Shown: positions 6,093 to 6,811 of the stretch, piece after piece | How positions within the stretch are numbered: position 1 is the first letter of the stretch | Layout: every line of letters starts with the position of its first letter | Assembly (NCBI GenBank): GCA_035299065.1 | Contig: DATGXI010000159.1 | Coordinates: 1 to 6,811, forward strand | Direction: 5' to 3' | From: DASPJQ01 sp035299065 | GTDB lineage: Bacteria > Bacteroidota > Bacteroidia > Flavobacteriales_D > UBA2798 | DNA: 6,811 bases | The notes under the pieces: model-generated | Databases searched by the model: none | The model's input: the letters and a program-made list of their open reading frames with translations, nothing else | Told to the model about the DNA's origin: nothing | Made by a program: the position numbers and the translations under genes

Positions 6093-6109
6093 AGCACTCT
6101 GTTGAAAAC

Positions 6110-6811
6110 TTACTGAGGACGCTTTTCCTGTTGCATTTTTTGATAAATGCGGGTAACTACCTTTTTGGTATATAATGGAAATTCGCCATTCATGATCCAA
6201 CTGTAATAGCCCGGTTCGGCAGCAAAAACATCGTACACACGTTTACCCTTGTGTTTTCCGAAGTTAAAAATCTCTTCACGATTTTCATTGTATACAATGC
6301 GGTATGCAAAATCGGCTGCCGGATTTTTTCCCTGTGAAAATTCACTCAGAACCGCTACGCTGCCTTTTAATTCTTCGTATTTTGAAATTTGTGCCTCCAG
6401 TATTTCATAGGTAGCAGTAATATCCGCTTCGGCACTGTGGGCGTTTTCAAGTGATTTTTGACAATAAAATTTATATGCGGCCGCTAAATTGCGTTGCTCC
6501 ATTTTATGGTAAATGGTTTGCACATCAACAAACCTGCGCGTTTCAAAATCAAAATCAATGTTGCAGCGCAAAAATTCCTCAATCAAAACAGGAATGTCAA
6601 ATTTATTTGAATTGAAACCGGCAAGGTCACCATCACCAAAAAAATCCAATACTTCATTGGCAATAGCCGCAAACAATGGGGCGTCTTTTACATCGTCATC
6701 GGTAATATGATGTATGGCAGTTGAATCGGCTGGTATTGGAATACCCGGGTTAACACGTTTCGCATACATTTGACGGGTGCCATCAGGATTTACTTTTAAA
6801 ATAGCAATCTC
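6110..6811 (-). CDS. DEDDh-type 3'-5' exonuclease (DnaQ/ExoX-like), N-terminus outside the window
   Basis: Visible are 233 codons from the right edge to a TAA at 6112..6110. The frame continues 14 codons before the first internal ATG at 6769, encoding EIAILKVNPDGTRQ, so that ATG is not the true start. The missing part, probably about 30 residues, should hold the first catalytic motif DxETTG. Counting from the ATG at 6769: GFNSNKFDIPVL (51-62) is the second Exo motif with N53 and D58, and NAHSAEAD (109-116) is the third motif with H111 and D116, marking the DEDDh class of DNA polymerase III epsilon and RNase T relatives. FNFGKHKGKRVYDVF through SWIMNGEFPLYTKK (169-203) matches the C-terminal domain found in ExoX-like nucleases. 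The likely role is trimming DNA 3' ends in repair or proofreading, though the substrate is not proven. The 64-base spacer and promoter signals suggest the downstream toxin-antitoxin genes are transcribed separately. Confidence 0.92.
   Translation of the reverse strand, partial: EIAILKVNPDGTRQMYAKRVNPGIPIPADSTAIHHITDDDVKDAPLFAAIANEVLDFFGDGDLAGFNSNKFDIPVLIEEFLRCNIDFDFETRRFVDVQTIYHKMEQRNLAAAYKFYCQKSLENAHSAEADITATYEILEAQISKYEELKGSVAVLSEFSQGKNPAADFAYRIVYNENREEIFNFGKHKGKRVYDVFAAEPGYYSWIMNGEFPLYTKKVVTRIYQKMQQEKRPQ

Noticed and set aside
6110..6769. Complete exonuclease starting at the ATG at 6769
   Set aside because: The frame stays open and family-like for 14 more codons to the window edge, and the essential first Exo motif would be missing, so the gene is truncated by the window and not short.
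1..6811. CRISPR arrays, insertion sequences, tRNA or rRNA genes
   Set aside because: No regularly spaced direct repeats, transposase-like proteins, paired terminal repeats or RNA gene signatures were seen on either strand.

Overview
The window looks like a piece of a Bacteroidota (Bacteroidetes) chromosome. The evidence is a TonB-dependent receptor with an N-terminal carboxypeptidase-regulatory-like domain, a separate secreted protein carrying the same fold, a short-LID adenylate kinase of about 190 residues, a DUF6364-like antitoxin paired with a PIN protein, AT-rich spacers without strong Shine-Dalgarno sequences, and a TAnnTTTG-type promoter element. I cannot name a genus. Every gene I can support with confidence lies on the minus strand, so transcription runs from high to low coordinates.

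Right part (6811 to 4743): the window opens inside a DEDDh 3'-5' exonuclease whose first roughly 30 residues lie outside. After a 64-base spacer with a candidate promoter and palindromic operator comes a type II toxin-antitoxin pair: an 85-aa antitoxin and a 144-aa PIN toxin joined by an ATGA overlap. The PIN stop codon in turn shares one base with the start of a fumarylacetoacetate-hydrolase-family enzyme very like eukaryotic FAHD1 (acylpyruvase/oxaloacetate decarboxylase type). The three genes therefore form one tightly packed unit.

Middle (4704 to 1399): two envelope genes, a 229-aa secreted protein with a carboxypeptidase-regulatory-like domain and an 848-aa outer-membrane TonB-dependent receptor. 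No SusD-like partner is present.

Left part (1371 to 1): hpt (hypoxanthine phosphoribosyltransferase) and adk (adenylate kinase), two purine nucleotide enzymes, end in a strong intrinsic terminator directly after the adk stop codon. Beyond it, 15 codons of what may be another secreted-protein gene run off the left edge. Spacers between genes are 27 to 109 bases, so the region could be one or several transcripts ending at that terminator; the sequence alone does not settle this. No tRNA, rRNA, CRISPR array or insertion sequence was seen, and no gene-free stretch exceeds 300 bases.

Most of the window is ordinary housekeeping and envelope content. The part most worth a second look is the toxin-antitoxin unit: its possible operator, the A9 tracts in both of its genes, and its coupling to a metabolic enzyme.
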